Shown here one piece after another: positions 43,501 through 52,651 of a stretch of 64,000 bases of DNA; position 1 is the first letter of the stretch, and each line of letters opens with the position of its first letter. The position numbers and the translations under genes are program-made. The notes under the pieces were generated by a model that was given only the letters and a program-made list of their open reading frames with translations, made no database searches and had not been told where the DNA came from. Origin of the DNA: Modicisalibacter tunisiensis (lineage in GTDB: Bacteria; Pseudomonadota; Gammaproteobacteria; Pseudomonadales; Halomonadaceae); assembly GCF_020148005.1 (NCBI RefSeq), contig NZ_JAGXFD010000001.1, positions 2,438,589 through 2,502,588 of the forward strand. The letters run 5' to 3'.

Positions 43501-46068
43501 ATGACCACAGCGCTCCAGTGGCTGGAAGCTCAGCAGAACATTCACGAGATGATCGCCCGCCAGGCGCCGCTGACGGAGACCCTGGCCGCCGTGGCGGACT
43601 GGGCGGGGCGGATGCTGCCCGAGGCGCTGGTGTCGATCATGCGCTACGACGCCACGTCGCGCACCCTGAGCCTGGTACCCGGGAGCGCGTTCTCGGCCGA
43701 GTACGTCGCCGCGCTGCAGGATGCCGAGATCGGCCCCGAGGCAGGCAGTTGCGGCAGTGCGGCGTTTCACCGCCGGCTCACGGTCACCGAGGACATCCAC
43801 CAGGATGCCAAGTGGACGGCGTATCGGGCGCTGGCCGAGCGGGAAGGGCTGCGGGCCTGCTGGTCGATGCCCGTGCTGTCCGGCGAGGACGAGCTGCTGG
43901 GCACCTTCGGCGTCTACCATCGCCGGCCGGCCGCGCCCTCCGAGCGGGACTGCCAGCGCATGCAGCAGGCGGCGTCGCTGGTTGCATTGGCCGTGATCCG
44001 CGACCGTGACGCGCGCTCGCGCCGTTCGCTGGAGGCGCGCTATCGGGCGCTCTATGACCAGCATCCGGACGGCGTCTACGAGTTCGACACCCGGGGCTAC
44101 TTCCAGCGCTGCAACCCCGCGCTGGAACGGATCCTCGGCTACCCCGAGGCGGCATTGCTGGGCCGGCACTTTCGGGAGTTCGTGCTCGAGGCGTCCCGGG
44201 AGCTGACCCGGGAGCGCTTCGGCCGGGCGCTGGCCGGCGAGGTGCAGCACTACGAGCTGGTCGCGAGGCGGGCGGACGGCACGACCTGCGATGTGGAGGT
44301 CACCAACTTCCCGATCATGGTGGACGGCGAGACGGTCGGTGTCTTCGGCATCTGCCGCGACATTTCGGCACGCAAGGCGCGCGACGAGCGCCTGCGCCTG
44401 CTGCAGCGGGGCATCGAGGACTCGCCCAACGGCGTGGTGATGGCCGATGCCGCCCGGCCGGACCTGCCGCTGATCTATGTGAACAAGGCCTTCACGGCGA
44501 TGACCGGTTACCCTCCCGAAGAGCTGCTGGGCCGGAACTGCCGCCTGCTGCAGGGCAGCGGCACCGATCCGGCGGCGGTGGCCCGGGTCCGCCAGGCTCT
44601 CGAGGCGAATCGTGACATCCAGGTGGTGCTGCGCAACTACCGGCGCGACGGCACGCCGTTCTGGAATCAGCTCTCTCTCGCCCCGGTGCTGGATGAACAG
44701 GGGGAGTGCACGCACTTCATCGGCATGCAGCAGGATGTCACCCGCCAGCGTGAGCAGGAGGCACGCCTGACGTTCCAGGCCCGACACGACACCCTGACCG
44801 AACTGCCCAACCGGGCCTCCCTCGAGGCGCGGCTGGATCACGACCATCGCCAGAGCCGGCGGCGCGGCGCGCTGCTGGTGCTGATGATCATCGACCTCGA
44901 CGACTTCAAGTCGGTCAACGACGGGCTGGGCTACGAGGCGGGCAATCAGCTGCTGGTGGCGGTGGCGCACCGCCTGCGGGCGTTCCCGGGGGCGGGCGAT
45001 ACCCTGGCGCGCCTGGCCGCCGACGAGTTCGCCTTGCTGATGCCGGGCTTGGCCAACGAGGCCGCGGCGATCGCCCTGGCCGAGCGGATGCTGGAGGCGC
45101 TGACGCCGGCCTTCACGGTGGCCGGGCAGCGCCTGCACGTCAGCGCCAGCATCGGCCTCGCCGGCAACCAGCAGCCGCTGGAGCACCCGCGTGACCTGCT
45201 GCTGCATGCCAACCTGGCCACGCAGCAGGCCAAGGGGCAGGGGCGCAATACCTGGCAGTGGTATGCCGGCGGCGCGGACGAGGCGGTCAGCGAGCGGGTG
45301 CGGCTGCGGCGCGACATTCAGGAGGCGATCGAGCGCGACCAGTTCGAGCTGCACTATCAGCCGATCGTCGAGGCGGCGAGCGGGCGGCTGCGCAGCGTCG
45401 AGGCGCTGGTGCGCTGGCGCCATCCCGAGCGGGGCATGATCTCGCCGGGGGTGTTCATTCCCCTGGCCGAGCAGACCGGGCAGATCATCGCGCTGGGCCG
45501 CTGGGTGCTGCGCCGGGCCTGCCGGGACATGGCCGCGCTGAATGCCGAACGGGCGAGCGCACTGCCGGTGGCAGTGAACATCTCGCCGCTGCAGTTTCGC
45601 CGCCAGGGGTTCCTGGTGGAGGTGGAGCAGGCGCTGGCGGACAGCGGCCTGCCGGCCGCACAGCTGGAGCTGGAGGTGACCGAGGGCGTGCTGATGTCCG
45701 GCGCCGAGTCGGCCATCGCCCTGTTGAGCGAGCTGCGTGCGCGGGGTATCCGGATGGCGATCGATGACTTCGGTACCGGCTTCTCCAGCCTGAGCTACCT
45801 GCGCGACCTGCCGATCACCAAGGTCAAGCTCGATCGCGCCTTCATCCAGGACATTACCACCAAGAGCGACAACGCCGCCATCGTCCAGGGGGTGATCACC
45901 ATGGCGCATCACCTGGGGCTGAGCATCGTGGCCGAAGGCGTGGAAACCCCCGCACAGCGCCGCGACCTGATGCGCCGGGGTTGCGACCTGCTGCAGGGCT
46001 TCCTGTTCGCCCGGCCCATGCCGCTGGCAGAGTTGCGCGCCCTGCCGGCGTGCCTGCCCGTGGCGTGA
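43501..46068 (+). CDS. GAF-PAS-PAS-(degenerate GGDEF)-EAL c-di-GMP phosphodiesterase
   Basis: An 855-residue soluble protein. In order: GAF (about 20-175), PAS (about 180-290, ALYDQHPDGVYEFDTRGYFQRCNPALERILGY), PAS/PAC (about 295-420, GVVMADAARPDLPLIYVNKAFTAMTGYPPEELLGRNCRLLQG, a LOV-like NCRLLQ motif), GGDEF and EAL. The GGDEF signature is replaced by A506-A507-D508-E509-F510, so cyclase activity is unlikely. The EAL domain is intact (VEALVRWRHPE, LEVTEG, AIDDFGTGFSSLSYLRDLPITKVKLDRAFI). It probably degrades c-di-GMP in response to a bound cofactor. The ATG at 43501 is preceded by GAGGCAGG. It is not obviously sigma-28 controlled. Confidence 0.92.
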   Translation: MTTALQWLEAQQNIHEMIARQAPLTETLAAVADWAGRMLPEALVSIMRYDATSRTLSLVPGSAFSAEYVAALQDAEIGPEAGSCGSAAFHRRLTVTEDIHQDAKWTAYRALAEREGLRACWSMPVLSGEDELLGTFGVYHRRPAAPSERDCQRMQQAASLVALAVIRDRDARSRRSLEARYRALYDQHPDGVYEFDTRGYFQRCNPALERILGYPEAALLGRHFREFVLEASRELTRERFGRALAGEVQHYELVARRADGTTCDVEVTNFPIMVDGETVGVFGICRDISARKARDERLRLLQRGIEDSPNGVVMADAARPDLPLIYVNKAFTAMTGYPPEELLGRNCRLLQGSGTDPAAVARVRQALEANRDIQVVLRNYRRDGTPFWNQLSLAPVLDEQGECTHFIGMQQDVTRQREQEARLTFQARHDTLTELPNRASLEARLDHDHRQSRRRGALLVLMIIDLDDFKSVNDGLGYEAGNQLLVAVAHRLRAFPGAGDTLARLAADEFALLMPGLANEAAAIALAERMLEALTPAFTVAGQRLHVSASIGLAGNQQPLEHPRDLLLHANLATQQAKGQGRNTWQWYAGGADEAVSERVRLRRDIQEAIERDQFELHYQPIVEAASGRLRSVEALVRWRHPERGMISPGVFIPLAEQTGQIIALGRWVLRRACRDMAALNAERASALPVAVNISPLQFRRQGFLVEVEQALADSGLPAAQLELEVTEGVLMSGAESAIALLSELRARGIRMAIDDFGTGFSSLSYLRDLPITKVKLDRAFIQDITTKSDNAAIVQGVITMAHHLGLSIVAEGVETPAQRRDLMRRGCDLLQGFLFARPMPLAELRALPACLPVA

Positions 46069-46095
46069 CGACCGCGGCGTGATGGCTGGGGCGGC

Positions 46096-47151
46096 TCAAC
46101 GCTCGCCGACCAGCGGGGTTACAAAGCGCCGCCGCCGCTCGGCCACGTCGAGTGGCTGGGCGGTGAGGTGAACCAGCTTGGTCAGCGCCGCTTCGGGAGT
46201 CATGTCGGCACCGCTGAGCACGCCGGCGTCGCGCAGCCCCTGGCCGGCGGCGTAGGCGCCGATCGATACCGGTCCCTGGGGGCACTGGCTGATGGCGGCG
46301 AGCAGCTTGCCCTCGCCGCTGGCACCGGCCAGCGCCTCGAGCAGGGCCGGGTCTTCCGGGCAGTTGCCGCTGCCCCACACTTCCAGCAGTGCGCCCTGTA
46401 CCGTGTCGTCCTCCAGCCAGCGCGCGACCAGTGCGGCGCTGATGCCCGGCCACAGCACCAGACGGACCACGGGCGCGGCGCCCAGGGCGGCGTAGTCGGG
46501 CAGTTCGAAGCGGGGCAGGCCGCGCTGCTGGGCGTCCAGGCCGCGCCCGGGATAGAGCACGGGGTGGCCGTCGACCACCTCGCCGAGCAGCGGGTAGTTG
46601 GGGCTGGCGAAGCCGTCGGCGGCGCGGGTGTCCCACTTGCGGGTGCGCACGCCGCGTCGCAGGGCGCCGCCGAAGGCGACGGCGACCTCCTGCAGTTGCG
46701 GCAGGGCGGCGAAGCGCAGGGCGCTTTCCAGGTTGTCCAGGGCGTCGCTGCCCTCGGCCTCCAGCGGGCGCTGTGAGCCGGTGACCACCACCGGGCGGTC
46801 GATGCCCTGCAGCTGGTAGGCCAGGCTCGCGGCGCTCCAGGCCAGGGTGTCGGTGCCGTGGATGACGATGAACCCGGCGTAGTGGCAGCCATCCAGCGAG
46901 CCGTCATAGGCGGCGGCCAGCGTGCCGGCCAGCGTCTGCCAGTCCGCCGGCGTGGCGGCGCTGGAGTCGATGGGGCGCGGCGTGGCGTGAACCCCGAACT
47001 CGGGCAGCGAGGCACGGCGTTCCGGCGCCAGGGTGGCCAGGGCGGCATGGATGCGCCGCTCGATGTCGCCGCCGGGGACCAGCCCGCGCTCGCTCTCGCG
47101 CATGCCGAAGGTGCCGCCGGTGTAGAGGATCAGCAGGGGGGCGTCGTTCAT
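46096..47151 (-). CDS. ansA: L-asparaginase (type I-like)
   Basis: A 351-residue cytoplasmic asparaginase that hydrolyses asparagine to aspartate and ammonia. The first active-site threonine lies in ILYTGGTFGM, and the second set (HGTDTLAWSA, Thr and Asp) and lysine-region (TGSQRPLEAEGSDALDNLESAL) are intact. There is no signal peptide, which favours the type I enzyme. It is followed on the minus strand by nothing related, and preceded 36 bp upstream by an MFS permease gene, with which it may form an operon. Nothing links it to flagella. Confidence 0.9.
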   Translation of the reverse strand: MNDAPLLILYTGGTFGMRESERGLVPGGDIERRIHAALATLAPERRASLPEFGVHATPRPIDSSAATPADWQTLAGTLAAAYDGSLDGCHYAGFIVIHGTDTLAWSAASLAYQLQGIDRPVVVTGSQRPLEAEGSDALDNLESALRFAALPQLQEVAVAFGGALRRGVRTRKWDTRAADGFASPNYPLLGEVVDGHPVLYPGRGLDAQQRGLPRFELPDYAALGAAPVVRLVLWPGISAALVARWLEDDTVQGALLEVWGSGNCPEDPALLEALAGASGEGKLLAAISQCPQGPVSIGAYAAGQGLRDAGVLSGADMTPEAALTKLVHLTAQPLDVAERRRRFVTPLVGER

Positions 47152-47187
47152 CGAGACCTCGCTGGCTCAGTGCATGAAGGGGGGCGC

Positions 47188-48402
47188 TTACTGGTGACGG
47201 GTGATCAGCCGGCCGTGATCGTCGAGATCGAGCTGTCGGCGCCGCCCGGCAAGCAGTGCGCACAGCGCGGCGGCCAGCACGAAGCCCAGCAGCGCCAGGG
47301 TGATCACGGTCAGGTTGTCCGTCCGCCCGATCAGGATGCCCACCAGCAGCGGCCCCAGGGCGGCGATGGCGTAGCCGATGCCCTGGACCATGCTCGACAG
47401 CTTGCCCGCCAGCTGCGCGGTGGCGCTGCGCAGCACGATCAGCGTGAGCGCCATGCTGAAGCTGCCGCCCTGGCCGAGACCGAGCAGCATGACGCCGGCC
47501 CAGCGCCATTCCAGCGGGGCCTGCAGCAGGGTGACGATACCGGCGGCGGTGCAGGTCAGCAGGATCAGGATCGTCGGCCGCTGGTCGCGCCCCAGGCGGC
47601 CCAGCCAGGGCGCGCCGAGGGCGGTGATCAGCTGGCCCATGACCGAGGCGGCCAGCAGCCAGCCAGCCTCGGCCTCGCCGAGCCCGCGCTTCTGCAGCAG
47701 GGCGGGGAGCCAGCCGAAGACGATGTAGGCCAGCGCCGACTGGCTGCCCATGTAGCCGGTGACCTGCCAGGCCAGCGCCTGACGAAACACGCGGACCCGG
47801 GGGCCCCGGCGTGGCGCATCGTCGGTGGCCGGCCAGGGGTGCGGCATGCGCCAGCGCCAGGCGATCAGCGCCAGCAGCGCCAGGCCGGCCCAGCTGCCCA
47901 GCGACAGCCGCCAGTCGCCGAAGGCGTCGGCCAGCGGGACGCTGAAACCGGCCCCCAGGGCGCCGCCCAGGCACAGCGCCATGGTATAGACGCCGGTAAC
48001 CAGATCGGCGCCCCGGGGCAGCTCGCGCTTGACCAGCGCCGGCAGCAGGGTGCCGGCGATGCCGATGGCCGCACCGGCGCCGATGGTGCCCAGGTAGAGC
48101 AGCGTCACGCTGGCGTTGGCACGTACCAGCAGCGAGGCGGCCAGCAGCAGCAGGGCGAGGCTCAGCGTGCGCTCGGCGCCCAGGCGCCTGGTCAGCCAGG
48201 GGGCGAGCGGCGCGAAGATCCCCAGGCAGAGCACCGGCAGGGTGGTGAGGATGCCGATGGCGTCGGCGGACAGCCCCAGCGCCTGCTGGATGCGGATCAG
48301 CATGGGCGCCAGCGACGACAGCGCCGGGCGCAGGTTGAGGGCGACGAGAATCATCAGCGCCAGAAATGGCAGCACGCGGCGCCAGGCCAGTGAACGGGAC
48401 AT
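47188..48402 (-). CDS. MFS transporter, CynX/NimT type
   Basis: A 404-residue permease with about twelve hydrophobic helices. The N-terminus MSRSLAWRRVLPFLALMILVALNLRPALSSLAPMLIRIQQALGLSADAIGILTTLPVLCLGIFAPLAPWLTRRLGAERTL is the CynX/YeaN pattern (NLRPALTSVGPLL). The start at 48402 fits this; the frame is open far upstream but that part is a shadow of the next gene. The substrate is unknown; relatives handle cyanate, nitroimidazoles or amino-acid-like compounds. It ends 36 bp before asparaginase, so they may be co-expressed. Confidence 0.88.
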   Translation of the reverse strand: MSRSLAWRRVLPFLALMILVALNLRPALSSLAPMLIRIQQALGLSADAIGILTTLPVLCLGIFAPLAPWLTRRLGAERTLSLALLLLAASLLVRANASVTLLYLGTIGAGAAIGIAGTLLPALVKRELPRGADLVTGVYTMALCLGGALGAGFSVPLADAFGDWRLSLGSWAGLALLALIAWRWRMPHPWPATDDAPRRGPRVRVFRQALAWQVTGYMGSQSALAYIVFGWLPALLQKRGLGEAEAGWLLAASVMGQLITALGAPWLGRLGRDQRPTILILLTCTAAGIVTLLQAPLEWRWAGVMLLGLGQGGSFSMALTLIVLRSATAQLAGKLSSMVQGIGYAIAALGPLLVGILIGRTDNLTVITLALLGFVLAAALCALLAGRRRQLDLDDHGRLITRHQ

Positions 48403-48419
48403 CACGAATCCTTGGTCGA

Positions 48420-48974
48420 TCAATCGTCCCGGCGTGACGGGGATGATGGGGTGGACGAGGCGGTCGGTGACCGGGGCGCGTGCGTGCCCCGATGGTCCGG
48501 GTCGGCGGCGTCGGGCGGCGACGACAGGGCTTCCAGCCCGTAGAAGGCGGTGGCCTGGCGGGGGCGTCCGGCCTTGGCGCGAATGGCGCTGACATCCTCG
48601 GTGCTCACCCAGGGCGCCTGGCCGGCGAGCGGGTTGCGCTCCACCGTCAGGGCGCCGTCGTGGAGCCAGCAGCGCTGGGGCGTCCAGGCGACATGCCACA
48701 GGCGCTCCCGCCAGCGGGCCGTGTGGTCATCGACCAGGATCAGGCGCGGCTCGGGGATCAGGGCGGCGAACTGGCGGGCATTGAGTGGCTGGCCGGTCTC
48801 CGGCAGGGTCACGGCGCCCTGGAAACGGCCGGACTCGAGGGTGGCGTCGTCGGCGCCGGCCGGCTCGATGCGTCCCCGGCCGCACAGGTGCAGCAGGTGA
48901 TCGTCGACCTGCTTGACGACCCAGACCGTCTGTTCGGACTTGTGCCTGCGCTTGAACCAGTTGCCGAATGCCAA
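48420..48974 (-). CDS. Hypothetical protein
   Basis: A 184-residue protein I do not recognise. I use a TTG start at 48974 (MAFGNWFKRRHKSEQTVWVVKQVDDHLLHL) because GGGAG lies 9 bases upstream and the sequence before it is shadow-like. It is a mixed alpha/beta soluble protein with no signal peptide; the C-terminal 30 residues are disordered and Ser/Pro/Arg-rich. It ends 17 bp before the MFS gene, same strand. Confidence 0.6.
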   Translation of the reverse strand: MAFGNWFKRRHKSEQTVWVVKQVDDHLLHLCGRGRIEPAGADDATLESGRFQGAVTLPETGQPLNARQFAALIPEPRLILVDDHTARWRERLWHVAWTPQRCWLHDGALTVERNPLAGQAPWVSTEDVSAIRAKAGRPRQATAFYGLEALSSPPDAADPDHRGTHAPRSPTASSTPSSPSRRDD

Positions 48975-49074
48975 CGTCGAGAGCTCCCTGGGTAATGAAT
49001 CGAATGAGGTGCATTGCCGCCCGGGCGGGGCATCATATCGGCCGGGCCGTCGCCGGCCCGGCACGTTTTCCGGC

Positions 49075-49689
49075 TTACAGGCTGTGGCCGAGCACCACCT
49101 GGCAGATCGCCGAGAAGCTGCGCGCTTCGGGCGGGCGGTCCAGGACGATGCCCAGGGCCCGGCCGACGTCGGCGGCGGAGATGAGGCCGCGCACGGCGGT
49201 GCCGCCCTGGGCGTCGGGTTCGGTGATCAGCAGGTGCTGGTCGCCGAAGGCACGGAGCGCCTCGACCAGCTCGCCGACCGTGATCTTCTCCAGGCGGGCG
49301 AGCGGCAGGGCGTGGAGTTCCCGGCGCGGGGTCTGGACCATCTCGACGGTGACTTCGTCGCGGTCGACCTGGTGCTGGCGCATGGCCAGGGTGATGCGGC
49401 GCCCGCCGATCAGTTCCCGGGCGTTGACCACGCCGGTCAGGTGGCCGGCGGCGTCGAGCACGAACAGCAGGCGCACGCCGCCCTGCTTCATGATCTCGAG
49501 CGCCTGGGCGATCGAGTGGGAGGTCGGGATGGTGAAGGCGCCGGTCTGGGTGAAGTCGGTCAGCAGGGCCCGGGCGGGGCTGTCCATGGTCAGGCTGGCC
49601 ACGGCCTGCGGGCGACGGATCGTCACGTCGGCGTCGAGCGTTTCCAGCTGCAGCGCGGTGCCAGTGGCCGATGGCGCGATGGTGGTCAT
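49075..49689 (-). CDS. CBS-domain protein
   Basis: A 204-residue protein with two CBS motifs (about 45-110 and 125-190): FTIPTSHSIAQALEIMKQGGVRLLFVLDAAGHLTGVVNARELIGG and LHALPLARLEKITVGELVEALRAFGDQHLLITEPDAQGGTAVRGLISAADVGRALG. CBS pairs bind adenine nucleotides or SAM. Nothing else is fused to it, so it is a stand-alone regulator of unknown target. It lies on the minus strand between two unknown genes. Confidence 0.85.
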   Translation of the reverse strand: MTTIAPSATGTALQLETLDADVTIRRPQAVASLTMDSPARALLTDFTQTGAFTIPTSHSIAQALEIMKQGGVRLLFVLDAAGHLTGVVNARELIGGRRITLAMRQHQVDRDEVTVEMVQTPRRELHALPLARLEKITVGELVEALRAFGDQHLLITEPDAQGGTAVRGLISAADVGRALGIVLDRPPEARSFSAICQVVLGHSL

Positions 49690-49745
49690 TCAGAAGCCTC
49701 CTGTGTCGGCTCGGTGGGTCGGTGCGAAGGGCCGGGGCGCCGTGG

Positions 49746-50249
49746 TTACTGCATGTAACGTCTCAGGTCGCCGCGCACGCTGTCCAGAAAGGTCACGAAA
49801 TGCGTGTCGCGGTCGTCGTCGACGCGGTCGATACGGCAGCCCAAGGCCATGTCACGTTGGACCAGAATTTCATCGAAAATTTCCAACGTCAGCTTGGCGA
49901 CGGTGGCCTCCTGCGGCTCGACGGCGCCCTGTTCCAGCGTGAAGGACTCGAGCAGGGTGGCGCGCACGCGGGTGGTGCCGCCCTCGGTGAGGATGCGCCG
50001 CACGAACAGCCAGCCCTCGCAACCCAGGGCCGGGCCGTCGTCGCGCCGGCGGCGAAACAGGGTGCGGTAGCAGGCGCCCTCGGCGGCGCTCTTTTCCGCC
50101 ATGCTGCGATAGCCCTGGGTGACACGCGAGGCCATGGCGCCGGCGCTGGCCAGCTTGCGCAGTGCCGCGCGATGCTCACGCTCCAGCTGATCCTGGCGGT
50201 TGAAGCGCTGCCAGCGTTGATAGTCGGCGAAGAGCGGGGTCGCATCCAT
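49746..50249 (-). CDS. Hypothetical protein
   Basis: A 167-residue protein I do not recognise. I start at the ATG at 50249 (MDATPLFADYQRWQRFNRQDQLEREHRAALRKLASAGAMASRVTQGYRSMAEKSA). The first half is helical and basic, and the second half (GCEGWLFVRRILTEGGTTRVRATLLESFTLEQGAVEPQEATVAKLTLEIFDEILV) looks beta-rich. There is no signal peptide or membrane segment. It diverges from fliD; the gap between them carries the fliD promoter. Confidence 0.65.
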   Translation of the reverse strand: MDATPLFADYQRWQRFNRQDQLEREHRAALRKLASAGAMASRVTQGYRSMAEKSAAEGACYRTLFRRRRDDGPALGCEGWLFVRRILTEGGTTRVRATLLESFTLEQGAVEPQEATVAKLTLEIFDEILVQRDMALGCRIDRVDDDRDTHFVTFLDSVRGDLRRYMQ

Positions 50250-50353
50250 GGTAAGCCTTCCTTGTTGACGGGGTGCCGGTGTCGCCGGACGTCGGGCCAC
50301 TCATGATGTCGCAGCCGCGCTCTCGTGGCCAGTCTCGCGTGTGCCGGCAGGGC

Positions 50354-50380
50354 TAAAGTTCCGCCGCCCGGGGCCGATAG
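50354..50380 (+). promoter_or_regulatory. Sigma-28 (FliA) promoter for the fliD operon
   Basis: TAAA (50354-50357), 15 bases, then GCCGATAG (50373-50380), 88 bp before the fliD ATG. Confidence 0.85.
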
Positions 50381-50468
50381 CACGAAGTGACAGCCGAAAA
50401 CCGGCCTATTCCCGCGCTCGTGGCGGCGACGGGGCTGGTACAAAGGGCGCAGATATCAGGGGGCATAG

Positions 50469-51857
50469 ATGGCGAGCATAGCGTCTTTGGGGATCGGGTC
50501 GGGCATGGACCTGAACGGGTTGTTGAAACAGCTCGAAAGTGCCGAGCGCCAGCAGCTCACCCCGATCACCCAGCAGAAGTCCAGTTACAAGGCGGAAATT
50601 TCCGCTTTCGGCAAGCTTCAGTCGGCGCTGGAATCTTTCCAGGGGGCCGTGGACAAGCTCAACGATACCAAGACGTTTCAGGCGGTAAGCGCGAACGTCA
50701 GCGGCACCGGTCCCGAGGTGACCACCGATAGCAGTGCGGTCCCCGGAACCTACACGATCGACGTCAACAACCTGGCACAGGCGCATTCCATAGCCAGCCA
50801 GCGATTCGCCGATACGACGAGCAACCAGGCTTCTGTTGCAACGACGATTACCATCGATCAGCCCGGCATCAGTGGGGCGAGCTTTGATGTATCCATCGAC
50901 CCGGCCAGCAGCTCGCTGGGCGATATTCGTGATGCCATCAATGCTGCCGATGGTGGCATCGCGGCCTCCGTGATCAATGACGGGAGCGGCAATCGCCTGG
51001 TGCTGACGTCCAAGGATACCGGGGCGAGTTCGGCCATGACGGTCACGGTAAACGGCGATGCAACGCTGGACAGCAAATTGTCCTTCAATGCCACTGATAG
51101 TGATCCGGACGGAATGACCCAGACTGTCGCCGCTCAGGATGCCTCGCTGACCGTCAACAACATCGCCATCACCAGCGCCTCGAACAATGTGGAGGGCGCG
51201 ATCCAGGGAGTGACGCTGGATCTGACGCAGGCCAGTGCTGATGCGACCTCCGCATCGACGCTCACGGTTTCCCGAGATACCGGCACCATCAAGGAGGACA
51301 TTCAGTCGTACGTGGATGCCTATAACAGCCTCCAGGACACGATGAACTCACTGACAGCCTTCAACGGGGGGGGCAAGGCGGCCGGTGAGCTGATCGGCAA
51401 TAGCTCGGTCAGGGGGATCGATTCCGGCTTGAGGCAGGTGACCAGCAGCATCGTTGGTTCCGGCAATATCTCCATGCTGGCTGACATGGGCATTGACCTT
51501 TCTGTCGACGGCAAGCTCGAGGTGGATGACACCAAGCTGACCGATGCGCTGAACAACGATATGAGTGGCGTGACACAGTTCTTCGGCGGGGATGCCACGA
51601 CCGATGGTCTGGCTGACAAGCTAGGCGCCAGACTGGATTCCATTCTGGGCAGTAACGGACCCATAGAAACCGCGACCTCGGGCCTCGAGAATCGTATCAG
51701 TTCCTTGGACGACCGATACTCACGGACGGAAGACCGTATCAACGCCACGATCGACCGCTATCGGGAACAGTTTTCCCGTATGGACTCGATGGTGTCCAGC
51801 ATGAACTCGACAATGAATTATCTATCGCAGCAGCTTTCCTCCGTGGGAGGGCAGTAA
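50469..51857 (+). CDS. fliD: Filament cap protein FliD (HAP2)
   Basis: A 462-residue cap protein. It begins MASIASLGIGSGMDLNGLLKQLESAERQQLTPITQQKSSYKAEISAFGKLQSALESFQ, the FliD N-terminal domain, and ends with the coiled FliD_C part (ENRISSLDDRYSRTEDRINATIDRYREQFSRMDSMVSSMNSTMNYLSQQLSS). The whole gene is somewhat less GC-biased than its neighbours, as in other exposed flagellar proteins. It is first in fliDST, under a sigma-28 promoter. Confidence 0.96.
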   Translation: MASIASLGIGSGMDLNGLLKQLESAERQQLTPITQQKSSYKAEISAFGKLQSALESFQGAVDKLNDTKTFQAVSANVSGTGPEVTTDSSAVPGTYTIDVNNLAQAHSIASQRFADTTSNQASVATTITIDQPGISGASFDVSIDPASSSLGDIRDAINAADGGIAASVINDGSGNRLVLTSKDTGASSAMTVTVNGDATLDSKLSFNATDSDPDGMTQTVAAQDASLTVNNIAITSASNNVEGAIQGVTLDLTQASADATSASTLTVSRDTGTIKEDIQSYVDAYNSLQDTMNSLTAFNGGGKAAGELIGNSSVRGIDSGLRQVTSSIVGSGNISMLADMGIDLSVDGKLEVDDTKLTDALNNDMSGVTQFFGGDATTDGLADKLGARLDSILGSNGPIETATSGLENRISSLDDRYSRTEDRINATIDRYREQFSRMDSMVSSMNSTMNYLSQQLSSVGGQ

Positions 51858-51887
51858 GCAGGCTGCTGACGTGTACAGGAGTGATCT

Positions 51888-52283
51888 ATGAGTACGCTTC
51901 AAGGGGCGGGTGCCTACGCTCAGGTAGGGGTTGAAAGTGCGGTGATGTCCGCGACACCCCATCAGTTGATCGTCATGCTGTTCGATGGTGCGCTGGCCTC
52001 GCTCAAGGCGGCTAAGTTGCACCTGCAGCAGGGCAACAAGGTCGAGAAGGGACGCTCGCTGTCCAAGGCGATCGATATCGTCAACAACGGTCTGGCTGCG
52101 GCGCTCGACTATGAAAAAGGAGGCGACATCGCTGCCAACCTGGGCGCATTGTATGACTATATCTCGCGGTTGCTGTTGCAGGCCAACCTGAGAAATGACG
52201 AGCAGCGTATCGATGAGGCGTATACCCTGCTCAACGACATCGCATCGGCCTGGCGCGAGATCGCCCCCCAGGCGAGGAGCTGA
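51888..52283 (+). CDS. fliS: Flagellin export chaperone FliS
   Basis: A 131-residue helical chaperone that binds the flagellin C-terminus and prevents premature polymerisation. AYAQVGVESAVMSATPHQLIVMLFDGALASLKAAKLHLQQGN and LYDYISRLLLQANLRNDEQRIDEAYTLLNDIASAWREI are the two family blocks. It lies 30 bp after fliD and 5 bp before fliT. Confidence 0.96.
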   Translation: MSTLQGAGAYAQVGVESAVMSATPHQLIVMLFDGALASLKAAKLHLQQGNKVEKGRSLSKAIDIVNNGLAAALDYEKGGDIAANLGALYDYISRLLLQANLRNDEQRIDEAYTLLNDIASAWREIAPQARS

Positions 52284-52288
52284 ACCGC

Positions 52289-52651
52289 ATGATGGCGGCA
52301 AGAGATGTGCTGGCAAGCTACGAGCAGCTGCTGCAGCGCTCGGCAAGGATGCTGGATCTGGCCCGCAATGGTGACTGGCCGGAGCTGGTCGAGGAGGAGT
52401 CCGGCTACGTGGTGGCCGTCGAGACGATCAAGCGTCTCGAGGTCGACTGCGTGCTGGAGACGCCCGAGGCCCGGCGCAAGGCGGAGCTGCTCGAGCGGAT
52501 TCTCGAGCAGGATGGCGAGACGCGCCGTCATCTGCAGACACGCCGTGACGAGCTGGGGCTGCTGATCGGCGATCAGCAGCGTCAGCGCCAGGCCAGCCAG
52601 GCCTATCGCGGCGGCAGCCAGGTTGTGCGGATGTCGACGAGGTCGCGGTGA
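52289..52651 (+). CDS. fliT: Flagellar export chaperone FliT
   Basis: A 120-residue helical protein (MMAARDVLASYEQLLQRSARMLDLARNGDWPELVEEESGYVVAVETIKRL) that fits FliT, the FliD chaperone and, in enterics, an inhibitor of FlhDC. The characteristic W-x-x-L-x-x-E-E is present (DWPELVEEE). It overlaps the next gene by 4 bp (GTGA). Confidence 0.85.
   Translation: MMAARDVLASYEQLLQRSARMLDLARNGDWPELVEEESGYVVAVETIKRLEVDCVLETPEARRKAELLERILEQDGETRRHLQTRRDELGLLIGDQQRQRQASQAYRGGSQVVRMSTRSR

Noticed and set aside
43186..45912. A 908-codon open frame on the minus strand opposite the EAL gene
   Set aside because: It is antisense to an obvious GAF-PAS-EAL gene, has low-complexity His/Arg/Gln/Gly content and no domain; it is a high-GC shadow frame.
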